Assembly (NCBI GenBank): GCA_003117195.1
Contig: BDSI01000030.1
Location: 188,501-252,500 of the forward strand
DNA length: 64,000 bases
Source: Eudorina sp. 2006-703-Eu-15
Lineage: Eukaryota > Chlorophyta > Chlorophyceae > Chlamydomonadales > Volvocaceae
Direction: 5' to 3'
Every line of letters starts with the position of its first letter. Position 1 is the stretch's first letter. The position numbers and the translations under genes were made by a program. The notes under the pieces were generated by a model that was not told where the DNA came from, searched no databases, and worked only from the letters and a program-made list of their open reading frames with translations. Shown here piece by piece: positions 45,701 to 56,855 of this stretch.

Positions 45701-48295
45701 CTGCTGCTGCACCCAGTCGCATGTGTAATTCGAAATGGACATCGCGCTCGCAACACCCACAGAACCACGGCCATGACGACGCCGCAGCACCTACCAGGCG
45801 CACGCAGCAGAATCAGACGCGCGCACGCCACAGCGCCAGGCTTGAAGCCACCGCCACAGCCACGGCTGCTGCGCTGACTGACGCCGCCGGCAGGGTTCGA
45901 TCAAGGTGTGTGGCCCCGGGTCCGGCCGTGGCCAAAAGCATGGGCATATGGCGGGCAGGTGGGTATTTGGGTTTTGGTCTCATAGATTGGTAAACCTGCC
46001 CGGTCGGCCCATACGTGCAAAGTTGGGTGACGAGGCCGAATATACACGGATAGCTGCTGCTGCACCCAGTCGCACGTGTAATTCGAAATGGACATCGCGC
46101 TCGCAACACCCACAGAAAACCACGGCCATGACGACGCCGCAGCACCTACCAGGCGCACGCAGCAGAATCAGACGCGCGCACGCCACAGCGCCAGGCTTGA
46201 AGCCACCGCCACAGCCACGGCTGCTGCGCTGACTGACGCCGCCGGCAGGGTTCGATCAAGGTGTGTGGCCCCGGGTCCGGCCGTGGCCAAAAGCATGGGC
46301 ATATGGCGGGCAGGTGGGTATTTGGGTTTTGGTCTCATAGATTGGTAAACCTGCCCGGTCGGCCCATACGTGCAAAGTTGGGTGACGAGGCCGAATATAC
46401 ACGGATAGCTGCTGCTGCAGCACCCAGTCGCATGTGTAATTCGAAATGGACATCGCGCTCGCAACACCCACAGAAAACCACGGCCATGACGACGCCGCAG
46501 CACCAGGCGCACGCAGCAGAATCAGACGCGCGCACGCCACAGCGCCAGGCTTGAAGCCACCGCCACAGCCACGGCGGCTGCGCTGACTGACGCCGCCGGC
46601 AAGGTTCGATCAAGGTGTGTGGCCCCGGGTCCGGCCGTGGCCAAAAGCATGGGCATATGGCGGGCAGGTGGGTATTTGGGTTTTGGTCTCATAGATTGGT
46701 AAACCTGCCCGGTCGGCCCATACGTGCAAAGTTGGGTGACGAGGCCGAATATACACGGATAGCTGCTGCTGCACCCAGTCGCATGTGTAATTCGAAATGG
46801 ACATCGCGCTCGCAACACCCACGCACAGAACCACGGCCATGACGACGCCGCAGCACCTACCAGGCGCACGCAGCAGAATCAGACGCGCGCACGCCACAGC
46901 GCCAGGCATGAAGCCACCGCCACAGCCACGGCTGCTGCGCTGACTGACGCCGCCGGCAGGGTTCGATCAAGGTGTGTGGCCCCGGGTCCGGCCGTGGCCA
47001 AAAGCATGGGCATATGGCGGGCAGGTGGGTATTTGGGTTTTGGTCTCATAGATTGGTAAACCTGCCCGGTCGGCCCATACGTGCAAAGATGGGTGACGAG
47101 GCCGAATATACACGGATAGCTGCTGCTGCACCCAGTCGCATGTGTAATTCGAAATGGACATCGCGCTCGCAACACCCACAGAACCACGGCCATGACGACG
47201 CCGCAGCACCTACCAGGCGCACGCAGCAGAATCAGACGCGCGCACGCCACAGCGCCAGGCTTGAAGCCACCGCCACAGCCACGGCGGCTGCGCTGACTGA
47301 CGCCGCCGGCAGGGTTCGATCAAGGTGTGTGGCCCCGGGTCCGGCCGTGGCCAAAAGCATGGGCATATGGCGGGCAGGTGGGTATTTGGGTTTTGGTCTC
47401 ATAGATTGGTAAACCTGCCCGGTCGGCCCATACGTGCAAAGTTGGGTGACGAGGCCGAATATACACGGATAGCTGCTGCTGCTGCACCCAGTCGCATGTG
47501 TAATTCGAAATGGACATCGCGCTCGCAACACCCACAGAACCACGGCCATGACGACGCCGCAGCACCTACCAGGCGCACGCAGCAGAATCAGACGCGCGCA
47601 CGCCACAGCGCCAGGCTTGAAGCCACCGCCACAGCCACGGCTGCTGCGCTGACTGACGCCGCCGGCAGGGTTCGATCAAGGTGTGTGGCCCCGGGTCCGG
47701 CCGTGGCCAAAAGCATGGGCATATGGCGGGCAGGTGGGTATTTGGGTTTTGGTCTCATAGATTGGTAAACCTGCCCGGTCGGCCCATACGTGCAAAGTTG
47801 GGTGACGAGGCCGAATATACACGGATAGCTGCTGCTGCACCCAGTCGCACGTGTAATTCGAAATGGACATCGCGCTCGCAACACCCACAGAAAACCACGG
47901 CCATGACGACGCCGCAGCACCTACCAGGCGCACGCAGCAGAATCAGACGCGCGCACGCCACAGCGCCAGGCTTGAAGCCACCGCCACAGCCACGGCTGCT
48001 GCGCTGACTGACGCCGCCGGCAGGGTTCGATCAAGGTGTGTGGCCCCGGGTCCGGCCGTGGCCAAAAGCATGGGCATATGGCGGGCAGGTGGGTATTTGG
48101 GTTTTGGTCTCATAGATTGGTAAACCTGCCCGGTCGGCCCATACGTGCAAAGTTGGGTGACGAGGCCGAATATAGACGGATAGCTGCTGCTGCTGCACCC
48201 AGTCGCATGTGCAATCCGAAATGGACATCGCGCTCGCAACACCACAAATCCATGTACGGCCATGAGGAAGCCGCAGCACCAGGCGCACGCAGCAG
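33716..48295. repeat. Satellite array, ~41 tandem units of ~355 bp
   Basis: Head-to-tail units of 351-364 bp. Anchor sequence GTGTGGCCCCGGGTCC recurs near 33815, 34166, 34520, 34875, 35228 and so on to 48036, a mean spacing of about 355 bp. Units differ by a CTG run of 3-5 copies, an 8-bp GCGCTCCG insertion (units near 35228, 35945, 36309, 37729, 39152, 40576), CACGCACAG versus CACAG, and single-base variants. Both strands contain 80-147-residue open frames in each unit, but the unit length is not a multiple of three and the frames break at every unit, so they are not credible genes. The last unit is diverged from about 48170. Confidence 0.97.
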
Positions 48296-48895
48296 CAATC
48301 GACAACAATCGGGTCGGTCGCACTCGGCCACCCAGGCCCATCGCTGGCACTTTGTCTGGCACTTTGTCATACAACCTGCGATAGCAAGAGTATCCCAGTC
48401 GTAAAGGCCTTGATGAATGAGTTTTTTCACCGAGTTCTTAAGCTTGCTCCGCTGGGCCTGCTTCCCTCGTACGTCTGTCCCGGTCTGTCGAACGAGGTAG
48501 GAAAATGGGTAGGGCACAGCAATCTGTGTCATGCCAAGGATGCAAGTACGTCGGTTTTTCAATCACATTTACAGGGTTTATTGTTCTCAAGACCTGGAGT
48601 TCTTGCATGAAAGAGCTCAGGACGGCAGGCCATGGTCACCTGCCCGGCATGAACCTGTGATCGGACACAATTTTTTCCCGAAGTCATTATAGCTTATACT
48701 TCCGCGTTGACCCAGATAGAACCATCACAATTACTGCGCGTGTGTCGTTTTAACTTTGCAAGCCGTCACAATTACACGTCTGGACCAAAATGGACAAGTA
48801 ACTACACGTAGCTTCCTAGTTTATGACATTCTTGCTCGGACGCATGGAGCGCTTGCGAAGCCATCATCATGCTAGTTCCCTAGCCCAGCTGCAGC
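48296..48895. other. 5' flank of the sulfate permease gene
   Basis: Non-repetitive, AT-richer DNA between satellite and permease. A minus-strand open frame (about 48310-48562) has no recognisable features. It presumably carries the permease promoter, but no element is identifiable. Confidence 0.4.
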
Positions 48896-50236
48896 ATGAA
48901 TCCAGCATACGGCCTACAATTCGGATTGCAAATGCCGCATTCCACAGATGTTCAGCCAGAAGCTCTGGTGAGTCTGTTTGCTTTTCCTGGCGGCGGACTC
49001 TCCCATTTGCAAGCCTTGCTCAAGGCCAACTCCACAACTTCAGGGCTCGGGAGATACCGAAGAACACATCTGCAGCTATGCAATTCAGCAGCGGCAGCGG
49101 CGTCGTTCGAACCTTCAGGTGAGCGGCAGGATATGGTTGAAATTCCTGACGACATGACGCGAGCCTGACGGCTAACAGCGCGGACCACGGCATCCCGCGC
49201 AGGGGGGCAATCTCCATATATGAACCCAGGAGCTCCGATCTCCGGCACGTTGGAGTCCCCCGCTGCCGCGCCCCGACCCAGCACGCAGCCCGGGGTGGGG
49301 ACCCCATCATCGCGCAGCGCCCCCGCCGGCCCCGCACTCACCCCAGCGTCGCCCGCCGCACCCACCTCCGCGGCCCTGGCGTCGCCCGCGTCACCTTCCG
49401 ACAACTTCCGCCCCGTGGCGCGATTCCGCCTGCCCAACCTCTCCGCCCCCATCACCTGGACCTACATGCTCAGCTACATGGCCTTCATGCTCATCATGCC
49501 CATCACGGCGCTCCTCCAGAAAGCCTCCTTGATCCCGCTCTCCACCTTCATCGCCCGAGCCACCGAGCCCGTCGCCATGCACGCCTACTACGTCACCTTC
49601 TCCTGCTCCATCATCGCCGCGGCCCTCAACTGCGTCTTCGGCTTCATCCTCGCCTGGGTGCTCGTCCGCTACAAGTTCCCCGGCCGGAAGCTCCTCGACG
49701 CGGCCGTCGATCTGCCCTTCGCGCTGCCCACCTCCGTCGCGGGCCTTACGCTGGCGACCGTGTACGGCGACGAGTTCTTCATCGGGCAGTTCCTGCAGAG
49801 CATGGGCATCCAGGTCGTCTTCACGCGGCTGGGCGTCGTGATCGCGATGATCTTCGTTTCCTTCCCGTTTGTGGTGCGCACGATGCAGCCCGTGATGCAG
49901 GAGATCCAGCGGGAGATGGAGGAAGCTGCCTGGTCGCTGGGCGCCTCGAGGTGGAAGACCTTCGTCGATGTGGTCTTTCCGCCGCTCTTCCCGTCGCTGC
50001 TGACGGGCACGGCCCTGGCCTTCTCCCGCGCGCTGGGCGAGTTTGGCTCCATCGTGATCATCTCGTCCAACTTTGCGTTCAAAGATCTGATCGCGCCCGT
50101 ACTGATCTTTCAGTGCCTGGAGCAGTACGACTACGTGGGCGCGACCGTGATCGGTACGGTGCTGCTGGGCATCTCGTTGACCATGATGTTGGCGGTTAAC
50201 CAACTGCAGTCGTTCAACCAACGGTTCCGGAGGTAG
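48896..50236 (+). CDS. SULP1: Chloroplast sulfate permease, CysT-type ABC transporter subunit
   Basis: Two exons, 48896-49118 and 49230-50236, join in phase 1 to about 409 residues, close to the known algal SULP1 length. The first ~100 residues are a Ser/Ala/Pro-rich extension with the element GLGRYRR, fitting a chloroplast transit peptide. The rest is a CysT permease: six to seven membrane segments, [19 protein letters not shown], the EAA coupling loop [15 protein letters not shown], and [16 protein letters not shown]. CysT pairs with a CysW-type subunit, an ATPase and a sulfate-binding protein to import sulfate across the chloroplast inner envelope; no partner lies in this window. In many algae and in plastids of early plants cysT is plastid-encoded, so a nuclear copy with an intron in the transit-peptide region reflects organelle-to-nucleus transfer. 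Confidence 0.95.
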
Positions 50237-50765
50237 CTGGGTTGGAGGTGTCAGCGGGCTGGTGGGAGATCTGAGGGCCGGCGGTGTTTCCGTGTTTCGG
50301 AACTCAATATGGAGGAGGTGGAGGTGGAGGAGAGGGTGGAGATGGCATCGGCCGCAGTGCAGTCCGTACGGGTCCGGAGTAGGGAAGGAAGGGGAAGGGA
50401 GCGTGAGGTGGCTGCCGCTGGAGGGGCTGCTTAGCGGCGGTGCGCGGCGGCGGCGGGTGAAACACAAGAGGATAATGGGGGTTATTTATCAGTTGGTGGT
50501 GGTGTTGGTGGTGGTGTTCGACACGCATTCGATGCCGTGCAGATGTGCCATCAAGTGGGTGGGTGGTTGGGTGGACCGGTGGGTGGCTGGCGGGCGGGTG
50601 GTGGCTGGGTAGGTAAGCACAGTTGCTCCCCGGGGTTCGCCCGGCCGGACTTGTTCTCGGGTCGTCGCGGCGGTGAGCTTGGGCTTCCAAAGCGGCCTCC
50701 GGCGATTGCGGCGGTGGCGGCGGTGGCGGCGGCGGGGCGCCGGTGGTGGTGGTGATGCTGATCGC

Positions 50766-50841
50766 GGTGGTGGTGGTGGTGGTGGTGGTGGTGGTGGTGG
50801 TGGTGGTGGTGGTGGTGGTGGTGGTGGTGGTGGTGGTGGTG
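50766..50841. repeat. (GGT)n microsatellite
   Basis: About 25 uninterrupted GGT units; a shorter GGT/GAT run follows at about 51513-51560. Confidence 0.98.
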
Positions 50842-51608
50842 ATGTGGAAGGCAGATGCCTTAACATTGACAACTCCCTCCAGCTTGCGACGTGTCGGACC
50901 GGGAAGGCAGACTGCGGCCGCATCAGCGCTCCGAAACGCGACGTTGAGATGTGATAATTGGGGGGGAAGATCGGGGCGCCTCAACCTGCTCTCGTGGTGT
51001 TTGCGACAGTGCGTCTGTGCGACAGTAACGGTTAACGTTGTGTCTTGGGCACAAGGATCCCCCCGGGCAGCCGCGGGGTGGCATGGGTTGCTGCCAGGAA
51101 GGGGTTGCGGCTGCCACGTTGCAGTCGGACGAGGGCGCCTAGCCGTTGGGGCAGGGAGGGAGGGAGGGCACCTAGCCGCGGGGCGAGTCGGGGCCCCGAC
51201 GGCGGCGGGGCCCCGGTACTGCGCGCTTCTCGGGACTGGGAAGCGATAACCGCAGCCCGTCATAACCCATCCGCTGACCCTGTCGGTGGGAGCTTCCGTG
51301 GGAGAAAGGTGAGAGGGAAGGCGCTCTCGGCGTTGCCGCCCGCGGCCCCCGCTTCCAGGGCGTCCAAAGTCCGTCAGAAGCCTGGCGGCCCCGTCACTGA
51401 CCGGGGACGGTGGCCGGTGCTCTCAAGACCGCCTGCCCCGTAGACTGACAGACTGGCGCTGCGCGGTGCTGGTACCACCGTACATGGAGTGATGCGGCGA
51501 TGATGTGCGATGATGGTGGTGGTGGTGGTGGTGGTGATGATGGTGGTGGTGGTGGTGTGATGATGCAATCAACCCGGTACATGATCACGATGACGGTGGT
51601 GGTTGGTG

Positions 51609-51640
51609 ATTGTTAATGATGTTACAGTGGACCCCGCGCG
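51609..51640 (-). repeat. Retroelement-like 3' end, ATT-type tail
   Basis: TTAATGATGTTACAGTGGAC then CCCGCGCG; the tail is very short. Confidence 0.45.
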
Positions 51641-53141
51641 TCCCAGGTAACAGCCGTAGCCTCCGCACTAATCACACACCGCATGACCGAATCCGCTCCG
51701 CCTGGGCGCACCGGACGGGCCGGTGATGACGATCCGGTCTGGCACATGTTGACAGCTCGACACGTTAGCATGCGGGTGCCTCGGCCGCATCTCCACGGGC
51801 GGGCTCCCCCATATCGGTCACCCACCCTCCGAAACATCCGTGAACATATCCCTGAACCCTCGGTCCGCTTGCATGGCCTGCAAGACGAGGCCAGGATCCG
51901 GCCCGTGTTTTGCGAGACAAAAAACCGCCCGAACCCGCCGTGCGAGGTGCGGCGTCCGGGAGCCTCGTGGAACTAACAGCTCATGCCGCAGGCACGCAGC
52001 GACATGCGATGACAACGCACGTGCGCGAATCCGAGACCCGCGCCGCCCCGCCGGTTCTAGGCACCTTCGCGCCGCCGCTCTGTTTGCGTGGGCCGGGGGC
52101 CAGTCAGTTTCCGGGGACCTGCCCATGCGCGGGGCCCGGTCTGCTTGCGGGGACCGGTCGGGGACCGGGAAGCCGGGATGATGACGCACTACGTGCTGCT
52201 GCACACCACAGCATGTCCATCTCCTTGCCGCCACCCCGGCCCCTGGCCCTCCTCCCTCATCCGAGGGCAGGACTCCTCACGACCCCGCGCCCCGGAACCT
52301 GGGATCCTGATTAAGCAACGGCAAACAGACGGCTAGGTCCGTTTCGACGACGTCACGAACCAGCCGACCAGCCAGCCATGGAATAAAAGCAAGTACTGCA
52401 GCAAGTTAGTCCGGGAGATACGTACCGTAAACTCCACCGCATCCTACAGGACTGAAACCAAGGGTGAGGGGCCCCGCCCAACGGCTGATAAGGGCTCCGC
52501 CACGTCGGCTTCAACTGGGGCCCCCGGGGGACCCTCCCCCTGAACCTCCCGCCCCCTTGGAGGGCCTCCCCTCAAGCCCAACGCCCATCACTCGGCGCGC
52601 TGCTGTTTACCACGGTCCCCTCCACCATCCCCCGCCGCCACCTGCCGGCACCCTGCACGCGACCCCCCCCCCTGGTGCCCCTCTCCTGTACTTGGTACCC
52701 GAGGTACCTTCCTGTCCAGCGGGGCACAGCAAGCCGCGCCTGTCCATCTATCTTCACGGTAGGGAGTCCGGTCCTAGGTCCCCGCCACACAAGACAGCGA
52801 GACCCCGTCCGTCAGCCCTCCGCCGTCATGCGACTGCCCCGGTCCACCGCCCGACGGTACCCGGGGTACCGACCGCTCCACAGCTAGCGGGATCTGGACG
52901 ACCCCGAGGTGCGGCCCCTCGTCGGGAGGGCCCCTCGGACGGGACGCCCGCGGACCCCCTCCCCGATTCCTTTGGCCGTGAGGCCGCCCCGACGGATGTC
53001 CGCCTGCCCCCTGTTCGTCCTGGGCTCGTCCTTCGTGTTAGCCCTCACCCCACCCCACCCCACCCCACGTCCTCCTCCCTGTCAAGAAGACGACGAAACC
53101 GCAAGGAACGAGTCACACCACCGCCCCCCCCACACACACCC

Positions 53142-56100
53142 TCAGTCGAACGCCCCCAGGTCCGCCACACTGGCCAGGAACTCTAGGTACTTGTGGTCCA
53201 TGGACACTGGGCCGCCCTCGCCCCCGCGTCCGCCGGCGGCGCCGCCGGGCCCCGCCGCCGCCCCCGCCGCCGGCTGCGGCGCCAGGCCGAAGCCCGAGCC
53301 CGCGTCCGCGCGACCGGTCGCCAGCGCGGGCCGCTTGGGTTTGGGTCCCCCCTCGTCTCTCCGCACTCGGAGGGACGCGGGGACCTGCGGGGGAGGAGGA
53401 GGTGAGGTGTCGGGCGGGCGGTGCGGTAAAGGGTCATATGGGGTGAAGGGGGGAGGGAAAGGACATGGACCGATGGAATTGGTGGCAGCCCAGGAGGAGG
53501 GCGGGGGTGAAGCAGCGACCCGGCAGGTTGGGTGGGGAGGCGACGCGGCCCCGCCCCGCGACAACCCCCGCCCCGCGACCCTGACCCGATCCCGTCCCTG
53601 CCCCAGGCCTTGACCCCGCCCCACCCCGTGACCCTGACCCCGTGACCCTGACCCCGCGACCCTGACCCCGCAACCCTGACCCCGCAACCCTGACCCCGCA
53701 ACCCTGAACCCGCAACCCTGAACCCGCAACCCTGACCCCGCAACCCTGACCCCGCAACCCTGACCCCGCAACCCTGACCCCGCAACCCTGAACCCGCAAC
53801 CCTGACCCCGCGACTCTGACCCCGCAACCCTGACCCCGCGACTCTGACCCCGCAACCCTGACCCCGCGACCTTGACCCCTGCTTCCGCTCCGGTCCTAGG
53901 CCCTGGGTCCCCACCATGGACAGCAGCTGCTTGTCTTGTGTGGCGGGCACCCTCTTGGCCACCGTGGAGGCGCCCGTGATGGTGGCGGCCGCCGCGGTGG
54001 TGGCGGCGGCGGACTCCCGGGGGACACGACCCGACCCGGGCCCCGGCCCGGGCGCGATCGCCGCCGGCGCCGAGTACTGCGCGCCAGGCGCACCTGGTGG
54101 GGGCGGTGTCACGGCAGGGCGGTGTCAGGGGAGGGCGGTGTCAGGGGAGGGCGGTGTCAGGGAGGGCGGTGTCAGGGGAGGGCGGTGTCAGGGGAGGGCG
54201 GTGTCAGGGGAGGGCGGTGTCAGGGGAGGGCGGTGTCAGGGGAGGGCGGTGTCAGGGGAGGGCGGTGTCAGGGGGGGGGGGGGGGGGGTGTCAGGGGAGG
54301 GCGGTGTCAGGGGAGGGCGGTGTCAGGGGAGGGCGGTGTCAGGGGAGGGAGGTGTCAGGGGAGGGCGGTGTCAGGGGAGGGGTGTCAGGGGAGGGCGGTG
54401 TCAGGGGAGGGCGGTGTCAGGGGAGGGCGGTGTCAGGGGAGGGAGGTGTCAGGGGAGGGAGGTGTCAGGGGAGGGCGATGTCAGGGGAGGGCGGTGTCAG
54501 GGGAGGGCGGTGTCAGGGGAGGGAGGTGTCAGGGGGCTGTGGTCCCCTAGTGCCCGCTTTGAAATCCCAACCTGAGGCTGGGGGCCCCGGCTTGTGCCGG
54601 AGTGCTGCTGGCCATGGCTCTTGTCACCCCCACTACATCTCTTCCACTCTACCTCTCCTCCACTCTACTCCTCCATCACCGGAACCCAACTCCGCCCGAC
54701 TCACCGGGTAACCCCATCCCCGGCGGCGGCGGTGGCGGCATGCCGGGTGGCGGCATGCCAGGCGGCGGGAAGAGGTGCGGCGGCGGCGGAAGGCCGGGGG
54801 GCGGCCCCGGGGGCGGCGGCAGCGGCGGCCCCCCCATGGGCGGCGGTATCCCTGGCGGCGGCCCGGGGGGCGGCCCCGGCGGCGGCGGTAGGGGCATCCC
54901 TGGGGGACCTGGCGGCGCCAGCGGCCTGGGTGGCCCGCCGGCCGTTGCTGGTGCTGCCCCGGGTGCCGCTGCTGCTGCTGCCGCAGGCGCCCCCGTCCCC
55001 CCAGCTGACCCCGGCCCTACGCCCGGCGGCGTCTCGTCTTCCGTGCCTGTCATGAAACCCACGGATTGAAGGCGGTGCGACGGGGGCAGGTTGCGACAGG
55101 GGGCATCTCAGTCACCTGCCTCAAGACCGTAGTTCAGGGTACAGACACAGCTTCAGGAGATATATGTTGACTTGTTTAGTAATGACTACATGAGCATCTA
55201 TGTTAGCAAACGGCATTTGGGGGTCCAATGAAGGCGCAGCGAAAAGGCATTAGGGCAGCGGGTCCCGGGCAGCGGGGCACCCACTCCCGGAATGCGACGG
55301 CCTTCCTGCCTTTGCGCTGCACCCTGGCCACCCAGACCGCACTCCACTTTCTGGGGGTCAACCGCTGGGTCCCACATGGGACACGAACCCGCCCACGCAT
55401 CCGCCCACACCCATCCATACACACCCGGTGCGGGCGGCTGTGCGCTGTCGGCCGCCGCCATGGCCGCCGCCGCAGCAGCTGCGGCAGCCGCCGCGGCTTG
55501 CGCCGCCGCAACCGGCGGCGGTGGCCCCGGCGGCGGCGGAAGCCGCGCCCCTGCCATCAGCCCCGGCGGCGGCATGGACGGCGGCGGGAGCTTGTAGCCC
55601 GGCGGTGGGTGGTCTGGGGGTGGCAGCACGGGCGGCGGCGGCTCATCGGGGGGCGGCAGCGGCTCCGCCGGCGCTGCGCCCGGCGCTGGGCCCTTGGGCA
55701 GCGGCGGCGCCGCGGGCGGTGGCGGCATCGTGGGCTTGGGCCCCGCCGGCAGCGGCGGCGCCTTGGGAACGGGGATTGCTGGCCCGGCGGGCGCTTTGGC
55801 CGGCGCCGTGGGCACGACACCCTTGCCGGGTGGAGGGGCGCCGGTTGGGTTGAGCGTGGGGTGGTAGTACGGCGAGTCCTGGGGCCGCAGCACCACGGGC
55901 CCCGCTGCGCCTGGGGCCGCCAGCTGAGGGCCGCCGGTCTTCGCTTTGAGCTCCTCCTCCTGGGCAACGGAGACGATGGTGGGACACGCAACACACAGCA
56001 GCACAGCAGTGGAGCGGGAGTGGGAGACGCAGTGGATGCGGGGGTGAAGGTTGCCCGACGTGGATGGCACCGCATGGGCAGGGTACTTGGCCCGCTAATG

Positions 56101-56477
56101 TACGGCTCCGGCGCCCATAGGGCCATAGGGGGGGCGGCTGTTCCGGTCCTCGAGGTCGCGGCGGATGTGCCGCCGTGAGCCATGCGTCCCGCCCCCATCA
56201 GCATCAGGCAACGCACCTTTTTCCGTTTGATCGCTTGGTCATAGGCCTCCTGCAGCGCCTTCTTCTTGAGCTTGAGATTCTTCGGTAGAGTGCCGCTTTC
56301 CTCCAAGTCGATAAGCTCTTGGAGCTCCTTCTTCAAAGTGTCCGGTTCTGATCGCAGCTTTGCGCCCTCACGGATGAACTTCCGTTCCATTTTATTGCGT
56401 GCCACCTCCTTCTTCCGCTGCTCCTTGCGGAACGCATCCGCAGGATTCAGAAGCCGGCCACCCTTTGTTTTCACCAT
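53142..56477 (-). CDS. WBP11: WBP11-like WW-domain-binding splicing factor
   Basis: Five minus-strand exons join in phase to about 519 residues: 56217-56477, 55425-55959, 54705-55046, 53915-54093 and 53142-53384. The N-terminus matches the Wbp11 domain: GGRLLNPADAFRKEQRKKE, then a basic/acidic helix with LEESGTLPKNLKLKKKAL. The middle is dominated by Pro-rich blocks (PPPGPPPG, LPPPDEPPPP), which in this family are ligands of WW domains such as those of PQBP1-type spliceosomal proteins. The C-terminal exon carries VPASLRVRRDEGGPKPK and a short acidic end (KYLEFLASVADLGAFD), both typical positions in WBP11. It should act in the nucleus in pre-mRNA splicing. Introns 3 and 4 each contain a minisatellite. 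The start is the ATG directly before KTKGGR. Confidence 0.9.
53617..53875. repeat. CCCTGACCCCGCAA minisatellite in WBP11 intron 4
   Basis: About twenty 13-14-bp units with CCCCGCAA, CCCCGCGA or AACCCGCAA variants. Confidence 0.95.
54103..54535. repeat. GGTGTCAGGGGAGGGC minisatellite in WBP11 intron 3
   Basis: About twenty-seven 15-16-bp units, interrupted once by a G-run near 54273-54287; strongly G-rich on the plus strand. Confidence 0.95.
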
Positions 56478-56855
56478 CTTTAATTTGGGGCCTGTCGCCC
56501 GGTGCACAACTACTTGTCGACAAGATGTTTACTGGCCCTCTGGAAAGCGTCACAGTTCAACCAACACCATCCAGAAGTCCCTTTGTAAGCATGAATGGTG
56601 GGCTATTTCATGGTACTTGTCAAGGGGATAGGATTGCGTCAGGAGCGACCTCTCTTAAGTGACATTGATAATAATCCAATAGCAAACCAGCAACCTATCA
56701 GCTTCACACCCTCACCACTTGGGAGAGTGAGTCAATAGCGCAGTTCGGGGTTTTCTCGGCAACGGTATCGGTTGTGCTGTAGTACATTCCGTCGACGCTC
56801 TACTTTCCGAGATCAAGTTGACGCTTCCATAAACGATTATGAGCCCACATATTCC
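56478..56855. promoter_or_regulatory. Shared upstream region of WBP11 and CPBP protease
   Basis: 378 bp separate the two divergent start codons and must contain both 5' UTRs and promoters. No TATA box or other specific element is convincing. Confidence 0.5.

Larger units (their letters stand above)
50237..53141. other. Convergent intergenic region, no gene recognised
   Basis: Lies between the stop codons of the permease (+) and WBP11 (-). It contains GGT repeats, one retroelement-like 3' end and GC-rich DNA (52.4-53.1 kb) with a long Pro/Arg-rich open frame that has no domain. Expected to hold both 3' UTRs. Confidence 0.5.

Noticed and set aside
33716..48295. Dozens of 80-147-residue open frames on both strands, one set per satellite unit, resembling a repeated gene family
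   Set aside because: They arise from a GC-rich repeat read in all frames. The unit length is not a multiple of three, frames stop once per unit, and indels of CTG and 8 bp do not preserve any one frame.
49391..50467. 358-residue minus-strand open frame opposite the sulfate permease
   Set aside because: Shadow of the GC-rich permease coding strand, which has unmistakable CysT motifs.
50304..51263. 319-residue minus-strand open frame with Thr runs
   Set aside because: Driven by the GGT repeat; no recognisable protein sequence on either side.
52464..53186. 240-residue Pro/Arg-rich plus-strand open frame
   Set aside because: Low complexity, no domain, no splice partners, and it runs into the last exon of WBP11 on the other strand.
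53617..54535. Direct repeats considered as a CRISPR array
   Set aside because: Units are 13-16 bp with no unique spacers and lie inside introns of a eukaryotic gene; they are minisatellites.
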